Assembly: GCA_023454175.1 (NCBI GenBank) | Contig: JAEXRW010000025.1 | Coordinates: forward strand, 248,001-312,000 | Direction: 5' to 3' | Origin: Bacillota bacterium | GTDB taxonomy: Bacteria; Bacillota; Clostridia; Christensenellales; JAEXRW01 | Length of the DNA: 64,000 nucleotides | Shown here: positions 24,508 to 32,939 of the stretch, one piece after another | How the letters are laid out: each line of letters starts with the position of its first letter | How positions within the stretch are numbered: position 1 is the stretch's first letter | Translations under genes and position numbers: made by a program | The notes under the pieces: generated by a model | Databases searched by the model: none | The model's input: only the letters and a program-made list of their open reading frames with translations | Told to the model about the DNA's origin: nothing

Positions 24508-25638
24508 TTAATTCCATCCCTCGATCAACCTCAATAAATGATATCCCAGGGAATTTTCCAGGATATCCTCCGAGGCGTAAAGATCGGCGGAATAGACCAT
24601 TTCGTTCCCCAGCCACGCCTGTACCTTCCCCACCTGCATGCCCGTCAGCACCGGCGCCTTGACCGACCGGGGCAGGTCCACCTTCAAATCAATGGTCTCA
24701 TTCTCTGTCAGCGGATACAAAAAAGGTTTGTCCATATAAATATGCAGGCCGTTTTTGAGCCCGTTTTCGACATTGACGAATCCCAGGTATTTTTTTGCTT
24801 CGACGATGGATTTCAACTGGTAATGGGCAAAACAGAAATCCAGCAGCGCCATGCTGTCGGGGAACATCGCCGGACATTTCAATACCACGCAGACCAGCTG
24901 CATCCCGTTGCGTTTGGCAGCCGACACCAGGCATTTGCCGGCTGCATCCGTATAACCCGTTTTGATGCCGTTGCCGCCTTCATACTGCCAGAGGATCTTG
25001 TTTTTATTTTTCAAAACACGGTTATAGTCCCTGCCCTCCCAGGGGATATTCATGTATTTGGTGCTCACGATCTGGGCAAATACCGGATTGTGCATCGCAT
25101 AGGCTGCGATCAGGGCCAGATCGTGCGCCGTTGTGTAATGCTGCGGATCATGCAGCCCGTGGGGATTTGTAAAATGCGTGTCCAGCGCGCCGATCTCGGC
25201 GGCTTTTGCGTTCATCAACGCCGCGAAACCCTCCACGCTGCCTCCGATATGTTCCGCCACCGCCACCGCAGCGTCGTTTCCAGACTGCAGCATCAGCCCA
25301 TACAGCAAATCACGCAGGACCACCTTTTCTCCTATCCCGAGAAAGATGGAGGACCCTCTCATGCCGTAGGCATTCTGGCTCACAGTGACGATATCATCAA
25401 GGTTTCCGCGCTCGATGGCCACGATGGCCGTCATGATCTTCGTGGTACTGGCCATGGGCATCCTGGTATTTGCATTTTTGGAGAAAATGATCCTGCCGCT
25501 GCCTGCTTCCATGACGACCGCCGCCGTGGCCGAAGTATCCGGCAAAAGGGCCTTTTCCGCCGGATGGGCCGACGCAATACCGCCGCTCCAGCACATCATA
25601 ACACAAACGATTGAAATTGTCGCAATCAGGCGTTTCAA
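24508..25638 (-). CDS. dacF: D-alanyl-D-alanine carboxypeptidase, DacF-like (S11)
   Basis: This 376-residue penicillin-binding protein has a signal peptide (MKRLIATISIVCVMMCWSGG, start codon TTG), active-site STTK near residue 65, SGN near 119 and KTG near 224 (GIKTGYTDAAGKC), and a C-terminal PBP5_C domain. It trims the terminal D-Ala from peptidoglycan stem peptides outside the membrane. DacF-like enzymes are often sporulation-linked, and gerW, scpA and scpB lie upstream. GGAGTG precedes the TTG. Confidence 0.93.
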   Translation of the reverse strand: MKRLIATISIVCVMMCWSGGIASAHPAEKALLPDTSATAAVVMEAGSGRIIFSKNANTRMPMASTTKIMTAIVAIERGNLDDIVTVSQNAYGMRGSSIFLGIGEKVVLRDLLYGLMLQSGNDAAVAVAEHIGGSVEGFAALMNAKAAEIGALDTHFTNPHGLHDPQHYTTAHDLALIAAYAMHNPVFAQIVSTKYMNIPWEGRDYNRVLKNKNKILWQYEGGNGIKTGYTDAAGKCLVSAAKRNGMQLVCVVLKCPAMFPDSMALLDFCFAHYQLKSIVEAKKYLGFVNVENGLKNGLHIYMDKPFLYPLTENETIDLKVDLPRSVKAPVLTGMQVGKVQAWLGNEMVYSADLYASEDILENSLGYHLLRLIEGWN

Positions 25639-25666
25639 TTTGGGTCACTCCAATAAAAGACTAAAT

Positions 25667-25690
25667 AAAAAGTGGTTGTACACCACTTTT
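25667..25690 (-). terminator. intrinsic terminator after gerW
   Basis: On the minus strand AAAAGTGGT and ACCACTTTT pair over a 5-nt loop, and TTATTTAG continues the T-rich tail. It ends the scpAB-DUF2953-gerW unit before the carboxypeptidase gene. Confidence 0.75.
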
Positions 25691-25700
25691 GTGCATAGCG

Positions 25701-26135
25701 CTACATCATCTTTATACTCTCGTTTTTGGGTTTGAATTTATCCACGACGAGCTGGACCAGCGGCCGCAGCTCCTCCAGCACCTGCGGCACGAGCTCCACC
25801 AGCCTGTCATAGATGGAATTGAAGTGCACAGGCATGACCTTGACCTTGTTGGAATTGACGACCAGAAAGGCTATCGGTTTGATGCAGGTTCCTGCGCCCG
25901 ATCCCCCCGCAAAGGGTCTGTTGGACGTATTTTCGGATGCGTTTTCGGTATGTTTTTCTTTCTCGTCGGAAGCGTATTCACCCCCGCCGGATACGAAACC
26001 CACCGATACCTGGGATATGGGGATGATCACATTGCCGTCGGTCGTCTCAACGGCGTCACCAACGATCGTATTGACGTCAATCATCCTGGCTATCTCGTCC
26101 ATGGTCGTTTTGAGAATGTTCTCGATCGGATGCAA
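25701..26135 (-). CDS. gerW: GerW/YtfJ-family spore germination protein
   Basis: This 144-residue protein has the family features EIARMIDVNTIVGDAVETTDG and VIIPISQVSVGFVSGGGEY. A glycine-rich GGSGAG precedes a C-terminal half with PIAFLVV and a long amphipathic end. YtfJ is needed for germination receptor function or lysozyme sensitivity in Bacillus spores. The TTG at 26135 (MHPIENIL) is the likely start because AGAAGGTG lies 7 nt upstream and family members begin here. It overlaps the DUF2953 gene by about 59 nt. Confidence 0.9.
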   Translation of the reverse strand: MHPIENILKTTMDEIARMIDVNTIVGDAVETTDGNVIIPISQVSVGFVSGGGEYASDEKEKHTENASENTSNRPFAGGSGAGTCIKPIAFLVVNSNKVKVMPVHFNSIYDRLVELVPQVLEELRPLVQLVVDKFKPKNESIKMM

Positions 26136-26757
26136 TGGCAGACACCTTCTTTCGCACAAATAAAAGGAAAATCCTGATTCCTGCCATCATAATATAAGCC
26201 ACTCGTATGGATAATATACATTCCAGCAAGAGGCGGAATTCCAGCTGGCCAAAGTATGGTTTTACATTGACCATAGCGGTTTTCGGTATCCCCTGGGAAA
26301 AATAGATCCTTGCAAGGGCGATGTTTACGGCAGCGACTATGATGCCTGAGACGAGGGCCGTCGCGGCTGCGTCTTCCAGCCCGATATCGATATCCAATGA
26401 CAGCTTGTCGATGACCAATCTTCGTTTATCAAAGAACATATCCAGCAGATCAATAATATCTCTCGGTCCTACAGGCTTCTTTTTCTTTTGCCGTTTTTCA
26501 AATATATCCTTTAATTCATAGGTCTTTACCAGTTTGTCCCGTTTATAATATTTGAGCGTATACAAGCCTTTGCCGTATCGGTTGAATACCAAAGAAAGCT
26601 TGTGAACGTTTATCCTGTAAATACGCAGAATCAAAGACAGGCTCTTGCTTTCCCTGGATATCTCGAAATCAAGAATGAGAGCGAGTTTCGAAAAATATGT
26701 TACAAGAACTATAAATATTACAATCGCTGCAATAATGAGAAATACCAATGCTACCAC
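26077..26757 (-). CDS. DUF2953 membrane protein
   Basis: This 226-residue protein has an N-terminal membrane helix (about residues 2-27), then the DUF2953 pattern: a beta-rich segment (LALILDFEI), a basic linker (KRQKKKKP), the hydrophobic VSGIIVAAVNIALARIYF and NVKPYFGQ-LEFRLLLECILSIRVAYI. It ends in a charged tail. The family commonly neighbours gerW in spore formers, and its role is unknown. The last 59 nt overlap gerW in another frame. Confidence 0.82.
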   Translation of the reverse strand: MVALVFLIIAAIVIFIVLVTYFSKLALILDFEISRESKSLSLILRIYRINVHKLSLVFNRYGKGLYTLKYYKRDKLVKTYELKDIFEKRQKKKKPVGPRDIIDLLDMFFDKRRLVIDKLSLDIDIGLEDAAATALVSGIIVAAVNIALARIYFSQGIPKTAMVNVKPYFGQLEFRLLLECILSIRVAYIMMAGIRIFLLFVRKKVSAIASDREHSQNDHGRDSQDD

Positions 26758-26818
26758 CGGATGGTATTTTTCCCAAAAATAAAAAATACATGAATCCTCA
26801 TGTATTTCCCTGCGTAGT

Positions 26819-27370
26819 TCAATCCAGCACCATTTCCTGCTGCTCCGAAGCCCCCGGGGCTTCCAGCCTGAGCGGAGGTAGTTCCTTCAGGTTTTTGATG
26901 CCGAAACGCCGCATGAACTCCTCCGTCGTCCCGAAAAGGACCGGTTTCCCGATCGTATCCTTGCGCCCTGTTTCCCGGATAAGACCGTGCGAAAGCAGGA
27001 CGCCGATGGAATAATCGCATTTGACGCCGCGGATAGCCTCTATCTCTCCCCTGGTCACCGGCTGGCTGTAGGCGATGATGGAAAGCGTCTCGAGGGCGGA
27101 CTGGGAAAGGCTTTGCGCCTGCACGGGGTGGAGCATGTTTTCGATGAAGGACGAATATTTCTTGTTCGTGCAAAACTGTATCTTGTCCCCGATATGGGAA
27201 ATGAGTATGCCGCGTTCCTCGCTTTGATAGGTCTCCTCCATCATACGAAGGATCCTTTTGAATTCCTTCTCGGGGCATTCAAAAGCTTCCGCCAGTTTGG
27301 ATATCGGAACCGGCTCTCCCGTGACATATAATATCGCTTCTATTGCCGGGATCATTTCTTTTTCGTTCAA
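26819..27370 (-). CDS. scpB: segregation and condensation protein ScpB
   Basis: This 183-residue protein is made of two winged-helix domains, with the ScpB landmarks AIEAILYVTGEPV, LSQSALETLSIIAYSQPVTRGEIEAIRGV (as a position marker near residues 86-115) and LLFGTTEEFMRRFGIKNLKELPPL. With ScpA and SMC it forms the bacterial condensin. It overlaps scpA by 4 nt. Confidence 0.96.
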   Translation of the reverse strand: MNEKEMIPAIEAILYVTGEPVPISKLAEAFECPEKEFKRILRMMEETYQSEERGILISHIGDKIQFCTNKKYSSFIENMLHPVQAQSLSQSALETLSIIAYSQPVTRGEIEAIRGVKCDYSIGVLLSHGLIRETGRKDTIGKPVLFGTTEEFMRRFGIKNLKELPPLRLEAPGASEQQEMVLD

Positions 27371-28095
27371 GACAATGCTCCTTCATCAAACCTGAAAAGA
27401 TATAATTCGCCCAGGTGCGCGCTTTGCATCACACCGACGATATGCTGCTGGATCATTTCCAGCAGCGCCAGGAACGTCACGATGACCTCCATCCGGGTGG
27501 TATCTTCATTGAACAATTCCTGGAACTCTATTTTCGCCCGCTGCTTCAGCATACCCGAGATATGTTGGATCCTGTCGGGTATGGTAAAGCCCTGCAGGAC
27601 GATATCCCTGGGGGCTGGCTTCCCGGCGCGGCTGCTCACCCGCTGCAATACCGATAACATGGCCTCGAAAAGATTCTCCGTCACGATATTGCTGAGGTCC
27701 AGCGGCGGCTTGGGCAGCGGATGCTCTTCAGGCAGCTTGTAATAGGCGCCTTTTGCATCGGCCTCCATGGTTTTCAGTTTTTCGCTGATCTCCTTGAAGG
27801 CTTTGTACTCCGAAAGCTGGCGGATGAACAGCTCCCGGGGGTCCTCTTCATCCTCCTGGCTGGGAGGCGCAGGCAGCAGGGAATGCGATTTGATATAGAT
27901 CAGCGTGGCCGCCGTGGTAAGAAAATCGCTCGCCAGGTCCATATCGAGTTCGGGCAATTGCCGCATGTATTCCATGTACTGCTCCGTGATCTGGGAAACG
28001 AAGATGTCCTTGATATCGATCTCCGCCTTCCGTATCAGGTGCAGCAGCAGGTCCAGCGGACCCTCAAATTGATTTAATCGAATCTCATAGCCCAT
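27367..28095 (-). CDS. scpA: segregation and condensation protein ScpA
   Basis: This 242-residue kleisin starts MGYEIRLNQFEGPLDLLLHL, the canonical ScpA N-terminus. It has ISEQ-like QITEQYMEYM, the linker DEEDPRELFIRQLSEYKAFKE, and a C-terminal winged helix (VTFLALLEMIQQHIV) that binds the SMC cap. The start at 28095 has AAGGA at good spacing. A 70-codon upstream extension in the same frame is not coding, since it runs through the M50 gene end. Confidence 0.96.
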   Translation of the reverse strand: MGYEIRLNQFEGPLDLLLHLIRKAEIDIKDIFVSQITEQYMEYMRQLPELDMDLASDFLTTAATLIYIKSHSLLPAPPSQEDEEDPRELFIRQLSEYKAFKEISEKLKTMEADAKGAYYKLPEEHPLPKPPLDLSNIVTENLFEAMLSVLQRVSSRAGKPAPRDIVLQGFTIPDRIQHISGMLKQRAKIEFQELFNEDTTRMEVIVTFLALLEMIQQHIVGVMQSAHLGELYLFRFDEGALS

Positions 28096-28106
28096 ACCAG
28101 AATCCT

Positions 28107-28769
28107 TTAAACCAGCGCTATGCCAAAAATCATGGCCCAGAAACGAATGAAAGACTGGAATATATAACTGACCCATTCCCCGATAGGCAGTATGCCGAAG
28201 AATATGAGTGCGACAAGGACCAATGGGAGCAGAAAACCATATCTTTCGATCGCCCATACTGCACGGATGTTTTTGATTTTGAGAAACATTTTCAATACAT
28301 GCCATCCATCAAGCGGTGGTACGGGGATAAGGTTAAATATCATCAGACCGAGATTGATGCGTATGATTAACTGCATGATCAGCTGGTATGTTCCATCCGT
28401 CCACCCTGCAAATACGACCGTAACATACAGGATCAAGGAAAAGACAAAGGCTACGACCAGATTGGTAAAAACGCCTGCCAGGGAGACGATGATCTCTCCG
28501 GCTTTGCGGTTTTTGAAATAGGAAGGATTGATCATGACCGGTTTTGCATAACCGAAACCGGCGAGGATGAGGAACAGGAAACCCATCCAGTCGATATGTT
28601 TGAGCGGATTTAACGTATACCGGCCTGTCATCCTGGGGGTGGGATCTCCCAGTTTCGTGGAGGCGAACGCATGGGCGAACTCATGGACCGTCAAACCGAT
28701 TATGATCGCCGGGAGGGTAAGCAAAGTCATATACCAAAATTCCGGAGTAAAAAAAGACCTGAACAACAA
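28107..28769 (-). CDS. site-2-protease family zinc metalloprotease (M50)
   Basis: This 220-residue membrane protein has the zinc motif HEFAH at residues 29-33 (TVHEFAHAFAS) and the second ligand Asp in NLIPVPPLDGW, across about five hydrophobic segments. The short form resembles the SpoIVFB-like/YwhC group. It could cleave a membrane-bound substrate, but this gene is not beside a SpoIVFA, so identity with SpoIVFB is not claimed. The TTG start at 28769 has GGTGGTG 5 nt away. It precedes scpA in the same operon. Confidence 0.85.
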   Translation of the reverse strand: MLFRSFFTPEFWYMTLLTLPAIIIGLTVHEFAHAFASTKLGDPTPRMTGRYTLNPLKHIDWMGFLFLILAGFGYAKPVMINPSYFKNRKAGEIIVSLAGVFTNLVVAFVFSLILYVTVVFAGWTDGTYQLIMQLIIRINLGLMIFNLIPVPPLDGWHVLKMFLKIKNIRAVWAIERYGFLLPLVLVALIFFGILPIGEWVSYIFQSFIRFWAMIFGIALV

Positions 28770-28798
28770 TGATGCACCACCGCTAATTTATTATTGTT

Positions 28799-28827
28799 AT
28801 TATAAAACAATTAACCGTCCAGCACAA
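28799..28827 (-). promoter_or_regulatory. promoter of the M50-scpA-scpB-DUF2953-gerW unit
   Basis: On the minus strand TTGTGC (28822-28827) and TATAAT (28799-28804) are 17 nt apart, 30 nt before the M50 start codon and directly after the terminator of the previous gene. Confidence 0.6.
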
Positions 28828-28831
28828 TAAG

Positions 28832-28856
28832 AAACCCCCTGCGTATGGCAAGGGGG
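28832..28856 (-). terminator. intrinsic terminator after the second carboxypeptidase gene
   Basis: On the minus strand a CCCCCT stem pairs with AGGGGG over 10 nt and is followed by TTTCTTATTG, 32 nt beyond the stop codon at 28888. Confidence 0.65.
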
Positions 28857-28887
28857 CCCTGTATGCCTGTTTGTATTTGAATCACAC

Positions 28888-30063
28888 CTAATCACCCGAA
28901 CTCCATTGGTGGCATATGCGTACGAAGCCATCCCAGAATTCAGATGTCTTTACATCGCAGTCCGACACAAGGTTCACGCGGGCTTTCTCCTCCCCGTCCA
29001 CGGTGATGACCATCTCGCCGATCACCTGGCCTTTTTTGATGGGTGCATCCAGCGCGTCGGGAATGGTTATTTTTTTGGATACGCTCTTTTCGCTGCCTTT
29101 TACGACCAGCATTCCCGCATCCTTCTCGGCCACCGCATTGATCTTTTCAATATCGCCGCCATTTACGGGGATGCCTTTTTTAACGATCTCGCCTTTTTTG
29201 GCGGACATCACGAGGCTGAAAGATGAAAAACCGTAATCCAGCAGTTTTCGCGCCCCTTCAAACCTGGCGTCGCTGTTGGGCGCGCCCAGGATAACGGCGA
29301 TGAGGCGCTGCTGCCCTCTTTTTGCCGTTACAGAGATGCAGTAGCCGGCTTCAGGGGAAGATCCGGTCCGAAGGCCGTCGCACCCGTCATAAAAGCGTAC
29401 CATCCGGTTGGGATTCGTCAGTTCTGTGATGCGCCCGCCGTTGTGTACGATCTGGTCGGTAAAAATCGTACCCCAGCGGAAAACGGTGGGTCTGCTGCAG
29501 AGTTCCCGGGAGGCGGCTGCCATATCGCGCGCAGTGGAATACTGGTCCGAAGAAAGCCCCGAGCAGTCTGTGAATTTGGTATTTGCCATTCCCAGTTCCT
29601 GCGCCCTGCTATTCATAGCCTGTACGAATATCTCCTCCGAGCCGTTGATCTTTTCAGCCATTGCCACCGTGGAATCGTTTGCGGAGGCGATGATGATGGT
29701 CCTGATGAGATCGGTCACCGTATATTCGGCATTGGCGTCCAAAAACGCCTGCGTTCCCACCGTACCGGCTGCATTTTTGCTGATATTCACTTTTTCATCG
29801 AGGGATACCTTCCCGCTCTCCACAGCGTCACAGATCAGAACGAGCGACATCACTTTTACCACGCTGGCCAGCGGGAGTTTTTCATCCGCAGCCTTTTCCA
29901 GGATGACCTGGCCTGTGGTCTGATCAACAAGGATGTATGCTTTCGCATCAATCTTGATATTGGGCTGGGCAGGATCGGGCGGCGCCTTTGCAGCCGCCAT
30001 CAACGGTATCATGGCAAGAACAAGCAGAAAAGATATGATGGATGCCAGTAATTTTTTCGGCAT
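28888..30063 (-). CDS. D-alanyl-D-alanine carboxypeptidase (S11) with an RTG box
   Basis: This 391-residue secreted S11 enzyme has a signal peptide (MPKKLLASIISFLLVLAMIP), active-site SVVK near residue 67, SAN near 125 (IIASANDSTVAM) and the third box as RTG (GLRTGSSPEAGYC) instead of KTG. A PBP5_C beta-domain follows. Trimming of D-Ala in peptidoglycan is expected, but the Lys-to-Arg change in box three may alter kinetics or penicillin binding. It is a paralogue of the protein at 24508-25638. Its GGAAGGAGGG ribosome binding site lies inside a strong hairpin that ends in a T-tract at the start codon. Confidence 0.92.
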   Translation of the reverse strand: MPKKLLASIISFLLVLAMIPLMAAAKAPPDPAQPNIKIDAKAYILVDQTTGQVILEKAADEKLPLASVVKVMSLVLICDAVESGKVSLDEKVNISKNAAGTVGTQAFLDANAEYTVTDLIRTIIIASANDSTVAMAEKINGSEEIFVQAMNSRAQELGMANTKFTDCSGLSSDQYSTARDMAAASRELCSRPTVFRWGTIFTDQIVHNGGRITELTNPNRMVRFYDGCDGLRTGSSPEAGYCISVTAKRGQQRLIAVILGAPNSDARFEGARKLLDYGFSSFSLVMSAKKGEIVKKGIPVNGGDIEKINAVAEKDAGMLVVKGSEKSVSKKITIPDALDAPIKKGQVIGEMVITVDGEEKARVNLVSDCDVKTSEFWDGFVRICHQWSSGD

Positions 30064-30068
30064 ATAAA

Positions 30069-30117
30069 AACCCTCCTTCCAGATTCATATTTATTTTCCC
30101 TGAATGGAAGAAGGGTT
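30069..30117 (-). terminator. punA terminator that also contains the carboxypeptidase ribosome binding site
   Basis: In the minus-strand RNA, 30105-30117 pairs with 30069-30081 as a 13-bp helix with one G-U pair and a 23-nt loop. A U-tract follows and runs straight into the ATG at 30063. The 3' arm carries the GGAGGG that starts translation of the downstream gene. The structure can therefore both end deoB-punA transcripts and hide the ribosome binding site in read-through transcripts. Confidence 0.7.
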
Positions 30118-30151
30118 ATGCCATGTTCATTTCGAGAGACTGCAGGCATTT

Positions 30152-30970
30152 TTAGTCAATACTGCTGATAAAAGCTGTCAGCAGCTTTCTGAAGTTTTCG
30201 CCCGCCTTGAGACCTGCTTCCAGCACTTCCTCGTGGTTCAGTGCCTGGTCCAGGACACCGGCAGCCATGTTCGTGACACAGGAAACCCCTACCGTCTGCA
30301 CCCCGCAGTGTGATGCCGCGATGGCTTCGGGAACGGTGGACATCCCCACCACGTCTGCGCCCAGGACCCGGAGCATGCGGATCTCGGCAGGCGTTTCAAA
30401 GCTGGGGCCGCTCATCATGGCGTATACGCCTTCCCGCAGGACCAGCCCAATGGACGAAGCCGCATTGCGCATCGATTGCTGCAGCTTCCGGCTGTAGACA
30501 TAGGACATATCGGGGAACCGTGGCCCGAAATCGTCATCGTTCGGGCCTGCCAGCGGATTGCCGCCCGACAGATTGATATGGTCGGTGATCAGCATCAGGT
30601 CTCCCGCTTTGAAATCCAGATTTACGCCACCGCACGCATTGGTCAGCACCAGCGTCCGTACGCCCAGCAGTTTGAAAAGCCTTACCGGGAAGATGATATC
30701 CGACTGTTTGTATCCTTCGTAAAAGTGGAACCTCCCCTGCATGCATACGCAGGCCTTCCCCGCCGAAATGCCGAACACGAGTTTGCCTGCATGTCCTGGT
30801 ACGGTGGAACGCAAAAATCCGGGTATTTCCGAATAAGGCACTTCCACGCGGTTTTCCAGGGAATCCGCCAGCCCACCCAGACCGGAACCCAATACCAGCG
30901 CCACGCCAGGCTGCATATCCGTAAATTCTTTTATTGAATTTAAGGCTTCACAATAGATCTTTTCCATCAT
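30152..30970 (-). CDS. punA: purine-nucleoside phosphorylase
   Basis: This 272-residue enzyme is of the trimeric PNP class, with VLGSGLGGLAD (residues 26-36), GRFHFYEGY, LTNACGGVN, GPSFETPAEIRMLRVLGADVVGMSTVPE and CVTNMAAG. It releases purine base and ribose-1-phosphate from nucleosides by phosphorolysis. DeoB, encoded upstream with a 4-nt overlap, then converts the pentose-1-phosphate to the 5-phosphate, so the pair is a salvage module. Confidence 0.95.
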   Translation of the reverse strand: MMEKIYCEALNSIKEFTDMQPGVALVLGSGLGGLADSLENRVEVPYSEIPGFLRSTVPGHAGKLVFGISAGKACVCMQGRFHFYEGYKQSDIIFPVRLFKLLGVRTLVLTNACGGVNLDFKAGDLMLITDHINLSGGNPLAGPNDDDFGPRFPDMSYVYSRKLQQSMRNAASSIGLVLREGVYAMMSGPSFETPAEIRMLRVLGADVVGMSTVPEAIAASHCGVQTVGVSCVTNMAAGVLDQALNHEEVLEAGLKAGENFRKLLTAFISSID

Positions 30971-32145
30971 TGATCCCCTTTCCTGATTTCCTTCCAGAAT
31001 GATCTGCCGTTTTTCCAGGCGGGCAGTCCAAAGTACTCAATGACCGTCGCGCCGATATCCGCAAAGCTTGTCCGTATGCCCAGATCCACGCCCTGCATTA
31101 TTTTCCTGCCGTAAACGAGGATAGGGATATACTCGCGCGAATGATCGGTGCTCTCCGTCGTAGGATCGCATCCGTGGTCCGCCGTCAGGATCAGGAGATC
31201 CTCATCGTTCAAAAGGCTGAACACTTCAGGAATGCGCCTGTCCACGTACTCCAGCGCATCTGCATAGCCGCGTACATCGTTGCGGTGCCCGTAGAGCATA
31301 TCGAAATCCACGAGGTTGGAAAATACCAAACCCGAAAATGGCTCCTTCATGTATTCCAGTGTGGCGTCGATGCATTCGGCATTGCCGTGCGCATGCCTGC
31401 TTTTGGTTATTCCCCGGAAATTGAAGATATCCTCGATCTTGCCTACAGCCGCCGTTTCCAGTCCTGCGTCTTTCAGCCCATCCAATATCGTGCAGTCCGG
31501 CGGCGTGATGGAAAAGTCCCTGCGGTTTACGGTGCGGACATAGCTGCCTTCCGTCCCGGTGAACGGGCGCGCGATGATCCTGCCCACGGCATGGTCCCCG
31601 CGCATGATCCTGCGGATACACGTGCAGATCTCATACAGCCTTTCGAGGGGCACCACTTCTTCATGTGCTGCCACCTGGAGCACGCTGTCGGCGGATGTAT
31701 AAACGATCAAAGCTCCTGTTTTGACATGCTGGCTTCCAAGCTCCTTGATGATCTCCGTGCCCGATGCGGGCTTGTTGCCGATGGTCTTGATCCCGCATTC
31801 ATGTTCGATCTGGGTGATGATCTCTTCGGGAAATCCCTTCGGGTAGGTGGGAAACGGTTTCTCGCCCACGAGGCCGGCGATCTCCCAATGCCCCCCGGTG
31901 GTATCCTTCCCGGTGAAAAGTTCCGCCGATTTTCCAAAGCACCCGACAGGCCGTTCAGCCTTGACCGGCAACCCTATGCCCTGTATATTGCCGATTCCCA
32001 GATCGATCAGATTTGGGATTTTCAGACCGCCGACGGCTTTATAGATATTTACCAGGGTATTGGAGCCGGTGTCTCCGTATTTGTATGCATCGGGCTGTTC
32101 CCCGACCCCTACGCTGTCCAAAACGATCAAAACGGCTTTTGCCAA
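30967..32145 (-). CDS. deoB: phosphopentomutase (DeoB)
   Basis: This 392-residue alkaline-phosphatase-superfamily enzyme starts with VLIVLDSVGVGEQPDA (metal Asp). It has GKDTTGGHWEIAG containing the phosphorylated Thr, and LTADHGCDPTT with metal-binding His and Asp near the C-terminus. It interconverts (deoxy)ribose-1-phosphate and -5-phosphate. The TTG at 32145 (MAKAVLIV) is preferred: AGG lies at suitable spacing and the length then matches characterised DeoB proteins. ATG at 32163 is an alternative. It is first in an operon with punA. Confidence 0.95.
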   Translation of the reverse strand: MAKAVLIVLDSVGVGEQPDAYKYGDTGSNTLVNIYKAVGGLKIPNLIDLGIGNIQGIGLPVKAERPVGCFGKSAELFTGKDTTGGHWEIAGLVGEKPFPTYPKGFPEEIITQIEHECGIKTIGNKPASGTEIIKELGSQHVKTGALIVYTSADSVLQVAAHEEVVPLERLYEICTCIRRIMRGDHAVGRIIARPFTGTEGSYVRTVNRRDFSITPPDCTILDGLKDAGLETAAVGKIEDIFNFRGITKSRHAHGNAECIDATLEYMKEPFSGLVFSNLVDFDMLYGHRNDVRGYADALEYVDRRIPEVFSLLNDEDLLILTADHGCDPTTESTDHSREYIPILVYGRKIMQGVDLGIRTSFADIGATVIEYFGLPAWKNGRSFWKEIRKGDQ

Positions 32146-32177
32146 GGTATCGCCTGCTTTCATCCAAATCTGCAACC

Positions 32178-32206
32178 ATTCTATTACAACAATTATTTCT
32201 TGGCAA
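32178..32206 (-). promoter_or_regulatory. deoB-punA promoter
   Basis: On the minus strand TTGCCA (32201-32206) and TAGAAT (32178-32183) are 17 nt apart, about 33 nt ahead of the preferred deoB start. Confidence 0.5.
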
Positions 32207-32237
32207 GCCGGGCTTTATTACGAAAAGAACGGAAGAA

Positions 32238-32864
32238 TCATGATAACGGCAAGATGACTTTCGTGAGCCATTGGAAAAGATATGGGAATGCGATGGCCTG
32301 CAGGAGCATGACCAGTGCTGAAATGATGGCCATCCCCGATAAACGGATGAGATATTCTCTGGTCATGCCGGCTCCGGCGGGAGTCTTCCTGTTTCGGTAC
32401 CGGAAAAGCGCGTTTTGAAGCGCAATCTTGGACATTTTCGCATGGCAGATGGCGATCAGCCATGAGGGAGGAAGGATGCATAGAATGACCACGATGACAC
32501 CGCCGAAGCCAAAGTTACCGATGAATGCGCTTGCGGCAATACCGAACGTAAAGCCTTCAAGCAGCATGGTAACATACAGGCATGGCAGCAGGAAGATGCC
32601 GATACCGCTGATGAAGATCAGGAACAGCCATATTGCATTGTTGATCAATGCCCCGGCAAGCGAATTTAAAACATTGATGCCGTTGTTGCTGATGGTATTA
32701 ATGACACCTGTCAGGAATATTTTCAGATTACCGCCTTCATAGTATGGCAGCATTGTGAAGGCGCCGGCGGAAATGCCTGCAAAAAAGAAGAATGCCAGGG
32801 AAAGGTAAAATGCGAAACTGCTTTTGATATCCGCCACAAACTTTTGTAAAAACAAGCGCCGCAA
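32238..32864 (-). CDS. spoIIM: stage II sporulation protein M
   Basis: This 208-residue membrane protein has about five hydrophobic helices, a DUF95 pattern (FFFFAGISAGAFT near the N-terminus, INNAIWLFLIFISGIGIFLLP in the middle) and a basic C-terminus. SpoIIM works with SpoIID and SpoIIP in septal peptidoglycan remodelling for engulfment. The TTG at 32864 is chosen because AAAGGGGGA lies 6 nt upstream. It is located directly after spo0A on the same strand. Confidence 0.9.
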   Translation of the reverse strand: MRRLFLQKFVADIKSSFAFYLSLAFFFFAGISAGAFTMLPYYEGGNLKIFLTGVINTISNNGINVLNSLAGALINNAIWLFLIFISGIGIFLLPCLYVTMLLEGFTFGIAASAFIGNFGFGGVIVVILCILPPSWLIAICHAKMSKIALQNALFRYRNRKTPAGAGMTREYLIRLSGMAIISALVMLLQAIAFPYLFQWLTKVILPLS

Positions 32865-32939
32865 GAAAAATCCCCCTTTGGCATCTGCTGAAAGATATAT
32901 ATGCCGCAGGGTGGACAAATATTGCACCTGTTATCATGC

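Noticed and set aside
28107..28769. Assigning the M50 protease as SpoIVFB
   Set aside because: The zinc motifs fit, but there is no adjacent spoIVFA, and short site-2 proteases of other function share the pattern beside scpA in many Firmicutes.
31141..32418. 425-codon plus-strand frame opposite deoB, and similar long frames opposite mutL, mutS, spoIIIAE and hslU
   Set aside because: All are antisense to well-identified genes and lack ribosome binding sites and recognisable domains.
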